From contig NZ_BLAV01000001.1 in the NCBI RefSeq assembly GCF_009617875.1, forward strand, positions 558,001 through 622,000: 64,000 bases of DNA. Direction: 5' to 3'. The notes beneath the pieces are model-generated. The model searched no databases. It saw only the letters and a program-made list of their open reading frames with translations, and was not told the origin of the DNA. A program made the position numbers and the translations under genes. Below, one piece after another: positions 15,460-24,750 of the stretch. Within the stretch, counting starts at the first letter, position 1; each line of letters opens with the position of its first letter. Origin of the DNA: Prolixibacter sp. NT017. Its GTDB lineage: Bacteria > Bacteroidota > Bacteroidia > Bacteroidales > Prolixibacteraceae.

Positions 15460-16986
15460 TTATTTACCCTTCTGAATTTTCAGCGCATCACTCACCTTAA
15501 TCCTTTCCCCGTTCTTATACGCAACAACAAATGCATCACTGGCACCTTCCTGCCGAAGTTGTTTTTTCAGGTTAACGGCATCATGGTAATCGCTGAGTTT
15601 TCCTACGGTATATACAACGATTCCTTTATCATCGGTGTAGTGGTCTATTTTCCTGAATTTTGAAAGCTTGTCGTACAACCGCTGAATATAGGCCGGCAAT
15701 CCTTTGCTGAAGGAACCGATTTGAACCCGGTATTCAATTTGATCAGCGGGCGGTGTAACAACCGGCTTTTTAACAACCGGTTTAGGCTTTGCTGCAGGAG
15801 CCGGCTGCTCGGCGGCTAATGCTTCCTGCCGCTCTTTTACATGTTGTTCCTGCTTCTTCTGAAGCGCGTCAGCAAATTGCTGAATTTCATTATCGGGTTG
15901 GCCATCCCAGTATTGTTGCTCGGCTTGCCGGGCCTTACGGAAGTAATCTTCTCTTTCTCTCATTAATTTGTAGGAGAGCTGCTCGGCTTCGAGAATTTTT
16001 TGTGCCAGTTCGGCATTATCTTTCGGATCCTGTCCTTCGTATTCTTTACGCAAATGATGGGTTGCTGCTGCCAACGAGTCCTGCCGGATACTGGCAATCC
16101 AACCTTTGGCGAAGATCGATTTTCCTTCAGGGGTGCGGAAGTCCTTCAGCTCATGGTATTTGATACGGCTGTTCACCTGGAAATTGAACCAGGCATTATC
16201 CAACCCCGCGGGTGAAGGGAATGTCTTTTTCTTCGGCACAAGTGGAGGGGGCGTCATCTCTTTCGAGGAATCTTCTTCTGAGTTGATCTTCTCGGTAGCA
16301 AACAAATGCGGGTATTTTTCTTTTTGCTCTGCTGTTACTTCCGATACCGGTACGTTGTTGGAGCTGTCAATATTTTCGGGCTTTACCGATTGTGCATTCT
16401 CAGTAAAGAGTTCAGGATGGTGTTTTTTCTGTTCTGCTGTGAGTGCGATGAATGATTCGTAAGACGGCTTTTCCTGATTTGCCACCGGCTTTACCGTATC
16501 TTTTTGCGGTTTTTTCTCGGCTGTGGCAGCTTTAAATGGATTGATTTTTCGACTACACAGATCCATGTATTCTCTTAATCCCAGCCGCTTCAAATCCTTA
16601 TTCCGGCCATAATCGGCAAAACGCTGATAGTATTTTGTGGCCAAATCCCAGTCGGACTCGGCATGGAAACATTTTCCCAAATAGAAATAAACATCAGACG
16701 GTACCCGCCCGAGAGAAGCCGTTAACAGCGCTTTCCATGCATCGGGGCCATAGTGCTCAGTTTCTACCATGGAAACTCCATAGCAGTAATTGAGTTCTTC
16801 ATCTTCAGGATACATCTTCACCAACTCTTTGTAGAGCGGAAGTGCTTCCTGATAGTTCTGATCGTGAAAATAATCAGCGGCCTTAGCCTCTAAATCTCTT
16901 TCTCGTTGCGCTGATACATTCAACGGCAACATGGAGAGTAAAGTGAGTACAAAGAAAACGTTTAAAATCCGGTGCTTTGGTTTCAT
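15460..16986 (-). CDS. TPR and SPOR domain envelope protein
   Basis: The protein is secreted: from the methionine at 16986 a clean signal peptide (VFFVLTLLSMLPLNVSAQ) follows. The frame is open to 17094, but the extra residues are not signal-like. An N-terminal TPR-like region (residues ~20-150: ALPLYKELVKMYPEDEELNY and ATKYYQRFADYG) is followed by a long linker. The linker contains three 'LTAEQKKHHPELF'-type repeats and an Ala/Pro/Lys-rich stretch. A C-terminal SPOR domain (IEYRVQIGSFSKGLPAYIQR) should bind denuded peptidoglycan, often at division sites. It is probably periplasmic and cell-wall associated. The partner is unknown. Confidence 0.85.
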   Translation of the reverse strand: MKPKHRILNVFFVLTLLSMLPLNVSAQRERDLEAKAADYFHDQNYQEALPLYKELVKMYPEDEELNYCYGVSMVETEHYGPDAWKALLTASLGRVPSDVYFYLGKCFHAESDWDLATKYYQRFADYGRNKDLKRLGLREYMDLCSRKINPFKAATAEKKPQKDTVKPVANQEKPSYESFIALTAEQKKHHPELFTENAQSVKPENIDSSNNVPVSEVTAEQKEKYPHLFATEKINSEEDSSKEMTPPPLVPKKKTFPSPAGLDNAWFNFQVNSRIKYHELKDFRTPEGKSIFAKGWIASIRQDSLAAATHHLRKEYEGQDPKDNAELAQKILEAEQLSYKLMREREDYFRKARQAEQQYWDGQPDNEIQQFADALQKKQEQHVKERQEALAAEQPAPAAKPKPVVKKPVVTPPADQIEYRVQIGSFSKGLPAYIQRLYDKLSKFRKIDHYTDDKGIVVYTVGKLSDYHDAVNLKKQLRQEGASDAFVVAYKNGERIKVSDALKIQKGK

Positions 16987-17133
16987 TTTTTTTTCTCTTT
17001 GGGAATGAAAAGCTCTTTTCGATTGATGTCCGTGAGTTAAAAATACAAATTTTGGGTTATTTTCCGCTAACTCGGTCATCAATTTGAACACCACTTTTAA
17101 TAATCTGTTTTATGTGGTGATCCTATTTTAAAG

Positions 17134-17141
17134 TATATTTG
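17134..17141 (+). promoter_or_regulatory. -7 box of the bcp-recA promoter
   Basis: TATATTTG matches the Bacteroidota -7 consensus TAnnTTTG exactly and lies 19 nt before the bcp start. The -33 region is A/T-rich with no exact TTTG. Transcription would start near 17148, giving a short leader. Confidence 0.65.
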
Positions 17142-17160
17142 TATTAATCAGCCCAAATTT

Positions 17161-17631
17161 ATGACGATGAAAGAACTAAACGAAGGAGATAAAGCTCCTG
17201 ATTTTAAAGGTAAAAACCAAGAAGGTGAAACTATTTCGCTTAATGATTTCAAAGGGAAGAAGTTAATTCTGTATTTTTACCCGAAAGATAATACGCCGGG
17301 ATGCACTGCCGAAGCCTGTGACCTGAATGATAACTACGATTACTGGATTTCAAAAGGATATGAAGTGGTAGGAGTCAGTCCCGACTCCGAACAATCGCAC
17401 CGGAAATTTATCGATAAATATGGATTGAAATTCAATTTAATTTCTGATCCTGACAAAGAACTCCTGCAGGCCTATGGTGCCTGGGGCGAAAAGAAACTGT
17501 ACGGCAAGACTTACATGGGAGTTTTGCGTACCACGTTTGTTATTAATGAAGAAGGGATTATTGAGAAAATCTTCCGGAAAGTGAAAACTAAGGAACACAC
17601 AAAACAAATAGCCGGAGAACTCGACCTTTGA
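17161..17631 (+). CDS. bcp: Thioredoxin-dependent thiol peroxidase (Bcp/PrxQ)
   Basis: This peroxiredoxin of the Bcp/PrxQ type reduces hydrogen and alkyl hydroperoxides using thioredoxin. The active-site stretch YPKDNTPGCTAEACDLND carries the peroxidatic Cys and, five residues on, the resolving Cys of the atypical two-Cys subgroup. It has 156 residues, the standard length. An alternative start two codons in (17167) is possible. recA begins 21 nt downstream with no terminator between, so the two are probably co-transcribed from the promoter at 17134, linking peroxide defence with DNA repair. Confidence 0.95.
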   Translation: MTMKELNEGDKAPDFKGKNQEGETISLNDFKGKKLILYFYPKDNTPGCTAEACDLNDNYDYWISKGYEVVGVSPDSEQSHRKFIDKYGLKFNLISDPDKELLQAYGAWGEKKLYGKTYMGVLRTTFVINEEGIIEKIFRKVKTKEHTKQIAGELDL

Positions 17632-17652
17632 AACTAAATTACGCTTAATTAT

Positions 17653-18675
17653 ATGGCTAAAGAAGAACAGCAGAATGTAAACAAAGAAAAGCTGAAAGCA
17701 CTTCAGCTGACAATGGACAAAATTGAGAAGAGTTACGGGAAGGGCTCTATTATGCGTATGGGAGACCGCGCGCATGAAGATGTTCCTGCTATTCCGTCAG
17801 GCTCTGTCTCTCTGGATGTGGCATTGGGTGTTGGCGGTTATCCCAAAGGTCGCGTTATTGAAATTTACGGACCGGAATCATCCGGTAAAACCACGCTGGC
17901 AATTCATGCCATTGCTGAAACACAAAAGCAAGGCGGCATCGCAGCTATCATCGATGCGGAACATGCTTTCGACCCGTTTTATGCCCGAAAGTTAGGTGTG
18001 GATATCGATGAGTTGTTGATTTCGCAACCCGACAACGGTGAACAGGCATTGGAAATTGCTGATAACCTGATTCGTTCCGGAGCGGTAGACCTGGTCGTAA
18101 TTGACTCGGTAGCTGCGTTAACGCCAAAAGCAGAAATTGAAGGCGAGATGGGTGATGCACGTGTTGGTTTGCAGGCCCGTCTGATGTCGCAGGCGCTGCG
18201 TAAACTAACGGGTAACATCAGCCGTACCAAAACCTGCTGTATCTTCATTAACCAGTTGCGTGAGAAAATTGGCGTGATGTTCGGTAACCCGGAAACAACC
18301 ACCGGTGGTAATGCGCTGAAGTTCTACGCTTCCGTTCGTCTGGATATCCGTCGTATCGGTCAGATTAAAGATGGTGAAGAAGTACAGGGAAACCATACAC
18401 GTGTGAAAGTGGTGAAAAACAAAGTCGCTCCACCTTTCCGCAAAGCGGAATTCGACATTATGTATGGTGAAGGTATTTCGAAAACGGGTGAAATTATTGA
18501 CCTGGGTGTTGATTTGAACATCATTAAGAAGAGTGGTTCTTGGTTTAGCTACGGCGAAACAAAACTCGGACAGGGGCGCGAAAGCGTGAAAAACCTGCTG
18601 AAAGACAATCCGGAGTTGGCAGAGGAATTAGAAACAAAAATTCTGGAAGCCATTACTTCGTCGGTCGAGCAATAA
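17653..18675 (+). CDS. recA: Recombinase RecA
   Basis: RecA forms filaments on single-stranded DNA, catalyses strand exchange and triggers self-cleavage of LexA-type repressors. The Walker A motif GPESSGKT begins at residue 73. The other blocks are in place: [11 protein letters not shown], the L1/L2 region ([16 protein letters not shown]) and the N-terminal [20 protein letters not shown]. The length is 340 residues, normal for Bacteroidota. It follows bcp closely, and transcription ends at the strong hairpin 18702-18735. A LexA-like repressor with the RecA-responsive cleavage machinery is encoded at 54087-54788. Confidence 0.98.
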   Translation: MAKEEQQNVNKEKLKALQLTMDKIEKSYGKGSIMRMGDRAHEDVPAIPSGSVSLDVALGVGGYPKGRVIEIYGPESSGKTTLAIHAIAETQKQGGIAAIIDAEHAFDPFYARKLGVDIDELLISQPDNGEQALEIADNLIRSGAVDLVVIDSVAALTPKAEIEGEMGDARVGLQARLMSQALRKLTGNISRTKTCCIFINQLREKIGVMFGNPETTTGGNALKFYASVRLDIRRIGQIKDGEEVQGNHTRVKVVKNKVAPPFRKAEFDIMYGEGISKTGEIIDLGVDLNIIKKSGSWFSYGETKLGQGRESVKNLLKDNPELAEELETKILEAITSSVEQ

Positions 18676-18701
18676 ATTTTTCTTAAGAAATACATGTGAT
18701 T

Positions 18702-18735
18702 CTGGACCGGGGAAATCCCGGTTCAGATTTTTTTT
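18702..18735 (+). terminator. Intrinsic terminator after recA
   Basis: CTGGACCGGG pairs with CCCGGTTCAG (10 bp with one G-U, loop GAAAT), followed by eight T. Confidence 0.88.
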
Positions 18736-18780
18736 AACCTTTGTGCAAATGAATAGCTGATAATTCATAATATTTTGCCC

Positions 18781-21204
18781 ATGAAGATTTTGAAATTCGG
18801 AGGAACGTCAGTCGGTTCGTATGAAAATGTAAGAAGAATCGGCGAGATTGTAAAAGGACAAAATACCCCTGTCATCGTGGTGGTATCGGCACTTGGCGGC
18901 ATTACGGATACGTTGCTGCTGACAGCCCGAACAACAGCCGAAGGTGGAGAATTTACAACAGGTTTATCAGCGATTCGAACGCGGCACGAAGAGATGGCCG
19001 AACAACTTTTTGCAGGCGAACAACTGAACAGGGTTCTGGCGAAATTGCATCCTTACTTTGAGGAACTGGAAAAAATATTTCAGGGAGTTTCGCTGATTTA
19101 TGAACTAACTCCGAAAACACTCGATAAAATTGTTGGTTTTGGCGAACGAATGTCGTCATTACTGATTAGTGAATTTTTGGATGCAGAACTCGTTGACAGC
19201 GCTGCGGTTATTAAGACAGATGAAAATTTTGGCCGTGCATATGTCGATTTGGACAAAACCTACCAATTAATTGCTGAGCGTTGCGGGAACCTGAAAGGTG
19301 TAGCGGTAGCTCCCGGTTTTATTTCGTCTTCGTCAAATGGTGTGATGACAACGCTTGGTCGTGGTGGTTCCGATTATACAGCAGCTTTGTTTGCGGCTGC
19401 ACTTGATGCGGAAAAGCTTGAAATCTGGACCGACGTGGATGGCTTTATGACTGCTGATCCGCGCGTCATCAGTAAAGCATATCCGATTCCTTCTTTAACT
19501 TACTCGGAGGCAATGGAGTTATCGCACTTTGGTGCGAAGGTAATTTACCCGCCGACCATCTTGCCGGTGTACAAAAAGGGAATTCCTGTTCAGATAAAAA
19601 ATACGATGGCGCCCGAGGCCGAAGGTACGTTGATTGGATTGGAAGAAACAGATTGGAAGGACCGACCCATCAAGGGAATTTCTTCTATGTCAGGCATTAC
19701 CCTCATAACCGTTCAGGGACTGGGTATGATTGGCGTGACCGGAATATCTTCCCGGATTTTTGGTGTGTTGGCGCAGAAGGAGATCAATGTGATCCTCATC
19801 TCACAGGCTTCATCGGAAAACTCCATCAGTTTTGCAGTTGATTCAGGCTGTGCTGAAGTGGCGAAGGAAGGCATCGAAAATGAATTTGCCGCAGAGATTG
19901 CTTCCGGACGTATCAATAAAATCACGGTAGAAGAAAATCTCTCCATCGTGGCGATTGTCGGAGAGCACATGAAGCATTCGGCCGGTATTGCCGGAAAGCT
20001 TTTTCATACCATCGGGAAAAACGGAATCAATGTGGTCGCGATTGCCCAGGGAGCTTCCGAGCAGAATATTTCCTGGGTCGTGAAACACTCCGATTTGCGA
20101 AAAACGCTGAACGTGGTGCACGAGTCGTTCTTCTTGTCTCCTTATATCGAACTGAATATCTTCCTGGTAGGAATCGGAACCGTTGGGCGAGACTTGCTGA
20201 AGCAGATTGAGCGACAGCAACCCCGTTTGATGCGGGAACATCGTCTGAAGATTAAATTGGCCGGCGTGGCGAATTCACGAAAGATGTATTTCGACCGCGA
20301 TGGTATCCAGGTAAGCGAAGTAGATAATTTGCTAAAGTCTTCGGAAGAGAAGTCGAATATGTCGGCTTTTTGCCAGAAGATGATTGATCTGAATATGTTC
20401 AACTCGGTGTTTGTCGATTGTACGGCGAATGCGGAAATTGCTGAACACTACTTCCATATCATCGATAACTTCATTTCGGTGGTGGCCGCTAACAAAGTGG
20501 CGGCATCATCGTCGTTTGAACGCTATAAAAAACTGAAAGATACCGCCAGCAAAAAAGGCGTGAAGTTCCTGTTCGAAACCAACGTGGGCGCTGGCCTACC
20601 ATTGATTTCAACGATTAACGATCTGCAACGTTCGGGTGACCGGATTCAACGCATCGAAGCGGTGCTCTCGGGAACACTGAACTTCATTTTTAATACACTG
20701 AGCGAAGAGATTCCGTTGAGTCAGGCTATCCGGATGGCGAAGGAACAAGGTTTTGCCGAACCCGATCCACGAATCGATTTGAGTGGTATCGATGTGGTGC
20801 GAAAACTGGTTATTCTGGCCCGCGAATCCGGTTACGAAATAGAGAAAGAGGATGTGAAGATGGAGTCGTTTATTCCGCAGAAATACTTCGACGGTACATT
20901 GGATGAATTCTGGAATACCATCCATGAGATGGATGAAGAATTTGAGCAACGCCGGAAGGAATTGGTCGCGAATAACCAACGCTGGCGTTTTGTTGGTAAA
21001 TTCGAGAATGGTCAGGCGGAGGTTGCTTTGCGCGTGGTCAATTCATACCATCCGTTTTTCGATCTGGAAGGAAGTAACAACATCGTGTTACTGACGAGCG
21101 AACGGTACAACGAATTCCCGATGCAAATCAAAGGATACGGAGCCGGTGCTGCAGTGACGGCAGCCGGCGTGTTTGCCGATTTGATCAAAGTTTCGAATAT
21201 ATAA
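18781..21204 (+). CDS. thrA: Bifunctional aspartokinase/homoserine dehydrogenase
   Basis: The enzyme catalyses the first and third steps from aspartate to homoserine. The kinase domain (residues 1 to about 285) opens with KILKFGGTSVGS and contains TTLGRGGSDYTAAL. Two ACT-type regulatory segments follow (GITLITVQGLGMIGVTG and LSIVAIVGEHM), which usually bind threonine for feedback control. The homoserine dehydrogenase domain starts near residue 460 with LVGIGTVGRDLL and contains AANKVAAS and GTLNFI. ATG at 18781 is preferred over the upstream TTG because the kinase motif starts there. It is the first gene of the operon with the putative homoserine kinase and thrC. No threonine attenuator was seen. 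Confidence 0.96.
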   Translation: MKILKFGGTSVGSYENVRRIGEIVKGQNTPVIVVVSALGGITDTLLLTARTTAEGGEFTTGLSAIRTRHEEMAEQLFAGEQLNRVLAKLHPYFEELEKIFQGVSLIYELTPKTLDKIVGFGERMSSLLISEFLDAELVDSAAVIKTDENFGRAYVDLDKTYQLIAERCGNLKGVAVAPGFISSSSNGVMTTLGRGGSDYTAALFAAALDAEKLEIWTDVDGFMTADPRVISKAYPIPSLTYSEAMELSHFGAKVIYPPTILPVYKKGIPVQIKNTMAPEAEGTLIGLEETDWKDRPIKGISSMSGITLITVQGLGMIGVTGISSRIFGVLAQKEINVILISQASSENSISFAVDSGCAEVAKEGIENEFAAEIASGRINKITVEENLSIVAIVGEHMKHSAGIAGKLFHTIGKNGINVVAIAQGASEQNISWVVKHSDLRKTLNVVHESFFLSPYIELNIFLVGIGTVGRDLLKQIERQQPRLMREHRLKIKLAGVANSRKMYFDRDGIQVSEVDNLLKSSEEKSNMSAFCQKMIDLNMFNSVFVDCTANAEIAEHYFHIIDNFISVVAANKVAASSSFERYKKLKDTASKKGVKFLFETNVGAGLPLISTINDLQRSGDRIQRIEAVLSGTLNFIFNTLSEEIPLSQAIRMAKEQGFAEPDPRIDLSGIDVVRKLVILARESGYEIEKEDVKMESFIPQKYFDGTLDEFWNTIHEMDEEFEQRRKELVANNQRWRFVGKFENGQAEVALRVVNSYHPFFDLEGSNNIVLLTSERYNEFPMQIKGYGAGAAVTAAGVFADLIKVSNI

Positions 21205-21237
21205 CGGATGTGGAATTGAAAATAGATTAGAAAGAAG

Positions 21238-22449
21238 ATGAAATATATTGTAATCCTTGGAGACGGGATGGCTGATTTACCAGATCCTTCCAAAAATAAT
21301 CTCACTCCGCTGATGGCTGCTAAGACTCCGCATTTGGATAAGCTGGCGGAAATGGGGAAAAGCGGATTATTCAAGACCATACCCGAGTCGTTGCATCCGG
21401 GAAGCGAGGTGGCAAACATGGCAGTACTCGGCTACGACGTGGAAGCCGTTTTTGAAGGTCGTGGCGTGTTGGAAGCTGCCAGCATGGGAGTCGAACTTCA
21501 GCCGGATGATTTGGCCATGCGCTGCAACCTGGTTTGCGTGGAAGGCGATATTCTGAAGAACCACTCAGCCGGCCATATTGGAACGGAAGAAGGGGCTGAG
21601 TTGATTGATTATCTGAATGAAAAACTGGGAACCGATAAGGTTCGATTTTATCCGGGTGTTTCCTACCGTCATTTGCTCGTCATTAAAGGCGGAAACAAAA
21701 TGGTGAAATGTGTGCCTCCGCACGATGTGCCGGAAAAGCCTTTTGCTGGCTTACTGCCGGAAGCTTCATCGCCGGCAGGCAAAGAAACGGCCGAGTTGAT
21801 TCGTCAGTTGATTCTGGATTCTCAAAAAATATTAGCCAACCATCCGGTGAACCGGAAAAGGAGGGAAGCCGGGAAAGATCCCGCAACATCGGTATGGCCC
21901 TGGTCGCCCGGTTACAAACCGAAGATGCAAACCCTACAGGAAATGTATGGTCTGGGTCCCGGAGCTGTGATTTCGGCCGTCGATCTCATTCAGGGGATTG
22001 GCGTGTATGCCGGCATGGATGTCATCAAAGTGGAAGGCGCCACCGGTTTGTACGATACGAATTACGAGGGCAAGGCGCAGGCTACCATCGATGCTTTGCG
22101 TGATCACGATTTTGTCTATCTTCATATCGAAGCGAGTGATGAGGCGGGGCATGAAGGTGACTATGATTTGAAAGTGAAAACCATTGAATACCTCGATAAC
22201 CGCGTGGTTCGTTTCCTGTTGGAAGAGGCAGAGAAGATGGACGAGCCGGTAGCGATGGCGTTGTTGCCCGATCATCCGACTCCGTGGAAAATCAGGACGC
22301 ACACTCGTGACGCCATTCCATTCGTGATTTACCGCCCGGGGGAAACGCCTGATGAGGTAACCGAATATTCGGAATCAGCTGCGGCCAAAGGCAGTTACGG
22401 TACGGTGAAAGGCAACCAGTTTATGAAGAAATTTCTTGGAATTGAATAG
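21238..22449 (+). CDS. Phosphoglycerate mutase-like proposed homoserine kinase
   Basis: This 403-residue protein belongs to the ApgM-like branch (alkaline phosphatase superfamily) usually named cofactor-independent phosphoglycerate mutase. Metal and nucleophile motifs are present: VILGDGMADLP (Asp9), LHPGSEVANMAVLGYD (Ser56) and, near the C-terminus, ALLPDHPTPW. It sits between thrA and thrC, exactly where a homoserine kinase is needed, and no GHMP-type thrB is nearby. A branch of this family has been proposed as homoserine kinase (TIGR02535), and genetic work on a Bacteroides homologue supports it. I therefore prefer that role over glycolysis. The assignment rests on context. Confidence 0.85.
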   Translation: MKYIVILGDGMADLPDPSKNNLTPLMAAKTPHLDKLAEMGKSGLFKTIPESLHPGSEVANMAVLGYDVEAVFEGRGVLEAASMGVELQPDDLAMRCNLVCVEGDILKNHSAGHIGTEEGAELIDYLNEKLGTDKVRFYPGVSYRHLLVIKGGNKMVKCVPPHDVPEKPFAGLLPEASSPAGKETAELIRQLILDSQKILANHPVNRKRREAGKDPATSVWPWSPGYKPKMQTLQEMYGLGPGAVISAVDLIQGIGVYAGMDVIKVEGATGLYDTNYEGKAQATIDALRDHDFVYLHIEASDEAGHEGDYDLKVKTIEYLDNRVVRFLLEEAEKMDEPVAMALLPDHPTPWKIRTHTRDAIPFVIYRPGETPDEVTEYSESAAAKGSYGTVKGNQFMKKFLGIE

Positions 22450-22452
22450 CTC

Positions 22453-23754
22453 ATGGAATATTACAGTACAGAGAAAAAGGCTCCGAAAGTTAATTTGCGT
22501 ACAGCCGTAACCGAAGGCCTCGCGCCCGATCGTGGATTGTACATGCCCGAACGCATTGTTCCGCTTCCGGCATGGTTTTTCAAGGAGATGGAATCGTTCA
22601 CTTTCCGTGAAATTGCTTTCGAAGTGGCGAAACGTTTCTTTGGCGAGGATATTCCGGAAGCCGATTTGCAGGAGATTGTGTTTGATACGCTCTCGTTCGA
22701 TGCGCCGCTGGTGCATGTACGTGATTCCATTTATTCGCTCGAACTTTTTCATGGTCCAACGTTGGCTTTTAAAGATGTTGGGGCGCGGTTTATGGCACGT
22801 TTGCTGGGCTATTTCCTGGCAAAGCAAAACGGACGAGTGAACGTGCTGGTTGCGACTTCCGGTGATACCGGCAGCGCGGTAGCGAACGGATTTTTCAACG
22901 TACCCGGAATTCACGTTTACGTACTGTACCCGAAAGGGAAAGTGAGCGAAATTCAGGAGAAGCAGTTTACTACGCTGGGACATAACATTACCGCGCTGGA
23001 GATTGACGGTACGTTTGACGATTGCCAGCGATTGGTGAAATCTGCTTTCATGGATGATGAGCTGAAGAAGCAACTGACGCTGACTTCAGCCAACTCGATC
23101 AATGTGGCGCGTTTTCTGCCACAGGCGTTCTACTATTTTAATGCGTGGGCCCGTCTTCCCGAAAAGGATAAAAAAGTGGTCTTCTCGGTGCCCAGCGGTA
23201 ACTTTGGCAATCTGACGGCCGGACTATTTGCCAAACGGATGGGACTTCCGGTCCACCGTTTTATTGCTGCCAATAACCGCAACGATGTGGTGTTTGAGTA
23301 CCTGAAAACCGGTGAATTCAAACCGCGTCCGTCGGTGGCTACCATTGCCAATGCTATGGATGTGGGAGATCCTAGCAACTTTGCCCGTATTCTCGATTTG
23401 TATCAGGATGATGTGGAAGCCATTCGCAAGGATATTTCCGGAACTCGATACACTGACGAAGAAATTCGCGAAACATTGGGTCGGATTTATAAGGAAACCG
23501 GCTATCTACTCGATCCGCACGGAGCCACTGGTTACCAGGCATTGGAAGATAACCTGCAACCCGATGAAGCCGGGATTTTCCTGGAAACAGCCCATCCGGC
23601 CAAGTTTACCGAAACAGTAGAGGGTGTGATTGGGAAGGGTAATGTCCCGATGCCCGAACGCCTGGAGAACTTCCTGCGCAACGAACGTGTGATTGATTCG
23701 TTAGGCGCTTCGTTCGAAACATTCAAAGCCTTTTTGCTGGAACACGCGGAATAG
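22453..23754 (+). CDS. thrC: Threonine synthase
   Basis: This PLP enzyme converts O-phosphohomoserine to threonine. The cofactor lysine lies in GPTLAFKDVGARF (Lys107), the phosphate-binding loop in ATSGDTGSAVANGF, and VPSGNFGNLTAGL is the conserved third block. The N-terminus YYSTEKKAPKVNLRTAVTEG is typical of the longer fold type (433 residues). It starts 3 nt after the preceding stop codon, so it is tightly coupled. It completes the threonine branch in this operon: aspartate to homoserine (thrA), phosphorylation (PGM-like protein), threonine. A terminator follows at 23778. Confidence 0.96.
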   Translation: MEYYSTEKKAPKVNLRTAVTEGLAPDRGLYMPERIVPLPAWFFKEMESFTFREIAFEVAKRFFGEDIPEADLQEIVFDTLSFDAPLVHVRDSIYSLELFHGPTLAFKDVGARFMARLLGYFLAKQNGRVNVLVATSGDTGSAVANGFFNVPGIHVYVLYPKGKVSEIQEKQFTTLGHNITALEIDGTFDDCQRLVKSAFMDDELKKQLTLTSANSINVARFLPQAFYYFNAWARLPEKDKKVVFSVPSGNFGNLTAGLFAKRMGLPVHRFIAANNRNDVVFEYLKTGEFKPRPSVATIANAMDVGDPSNFARILDLYQDDVEAIRKDISGTRYTDEEIRETLGRIYKETGYLLDPHGATGYQALEDNLQPDEAGIFLETAHPAKFTETVEGVIGKGNVPMPERLENFLRNERVIDSLGASFETFKAFLLEHAE

Positions 23755-23777
23755 AAATTTCCTATATCTGAAATATC

Positions 23778-23812
23778 AAAAGGTCGTTGTTTTGAAGCAA
23801 TGACCTTTTTTG
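23778..23812 (+). terminator. Intrinsic terminator after thrC
   Basis: AAAAGGTC(G) pairs with (T)GACCTTTT around a short internal helix GTTG/CAAT, followed by a T-run. It closes the threonine operon. Confidence 0.8.
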
Positions 23813-23907
23813 TTAAAAAACATCTGATAGTAAGCTTTGCAACGCAACCTTTGACACGATTTTTGTATCATGTTTATACAATTTGAGCTAAATAAAGAGA
23901 GAAAAGT

Positions 23908-24615
23908 ATGAATATGAGAAAGGTTTTAACACTGCTGCTAGGCGCATCGTTCCTGGCTGTGTTTGTTACATCCTGTGATTTGGATGACGACGGAAAATAC
24001 TCTGTAGGCGACTTCATCGTCAGCCTGGGCGTTGTTCAGAAAGAGAATCCGAGTGATAATTCATACGTGATTCAGCTGGACAACGGCGATTCCTTTGTTC
24101 CGATGGCTACATCGGTTCCCTATTTCAATGTTTACAATAATCAGCGGGTATGGGTGAATTTCAATCCGTTGGATGATAAGACCAACAGCGATGGTTCACT
24201 CACCTATTACGGAAAAGTGAACGATTTAAGGGAAATTCTCTACAAAAACATTTCGAATGCTTCCGAGGTTTCTGCTGATAGCATGGGCTACGATCCGGTC
24301 AATGTGAAAGACATCTGGATGTCGCAGGATAGTATTCTCAATCTGGAGATTTCCTTCTACACGGCTGGTTCAACGCACTATATTAACCTGGTGAATGATG
24401 AAACCGGAAACGGGGTAGACCAGCCTTACATGCTCGATTTGACACACAATGCCCGTGGTGATGAGCAGGCTTACCGAACTTCAGGAATCGTCAGCTTCAA
24501 GCTGGGAACACTGAAAGCAGCCGGCAACGATTCAATTAATTTCATTGTCCGTTATACCAACTATGACGGTCAGACCGTTCAGGAGCCCGTTATGACGTAC
24601 CATTACGGCAGCTGA
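23908..24615 (+). CDS. NigD-like lipoprotein
   Basis: This 235-residue protein matches the NigD-like family of Bacteroidota lipoproteins. The signal peptide ends in AVFVTSC (Cys23). It is followed by the typical acidic DLDDDGKYSVGDF stretch and VIQLDNGDSFVPMATSVP. The mature part is predicted to be two beta domains. It is likely anchored to the outer membrane. The family name comes from the nig bacteriocin locus, but most members have no known role. It is monocistronic, flanked by terminators at 23778 and 24653. Confidence 0.87.
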   Translation: MNMRKVLTLLLGASFLAVFVTSCDLDDDGKYSVGDFIVSLGVVQKENPSDNSYVIQLDNGDSFVPMATSVPYFNVYNNQRVWVNFNPLDDKTNSDGSLTYYGKVNDLREILYKNISNASEVSADSMGYDPVNVKDIWMSQDSILNLEISFYTAGSTHYINLVNDETGNGVDQPYMLDLTHNARGDEQAYRTSGIVSFKLGTLKAAGNDSINFIVRYTNYDGQTVQEPVMTYHYGS

Positions 24616-24652
24616 CCGAGTTGATTAATTGTTGTTCATAAACAGAAAAAGC

Positions 24653-24688
24653 AAAAACCCGCTGTGTAACATAGCGGGTTTTGTTTTG
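24653..24688 (+). terminator. Intrinsic terminator after the NigD-like gene
   Basis: AAAACCCGCT pairs with AGCGGGTTTT around a 9-nt loop, followed by GTTTT. Confidence 0.85.
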
Positions 24689-24694
24689 CCCGTT

Positions 24695-24725
24695 CTTGAC
24701 CAAATAATAATTCCGGTTAAATTTG
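24695..24725 (+). promoter_or_regulatory. Promoter of the S9 peptidase gene
   Basis: CTTG (24695-24698), 19 nt, then TAAATTTG (24718-24725) match the Bacteroidota pattern TTTG-N19-21-TAnnTTTG with one mismatch in the -33 box. The start codon is 25 nt further on. Confidence 0.65.
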
Positions 24726-24750
24726 TGTCAAATCAGAAAATTGTTGTACA

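Noticed and set aside
21238..22449. Glycolytic phosphoglycerate mutase
   Set aside because: Possible by family, but placement between thrA and thrC and the missing thrB make homoserine kinase the better call.
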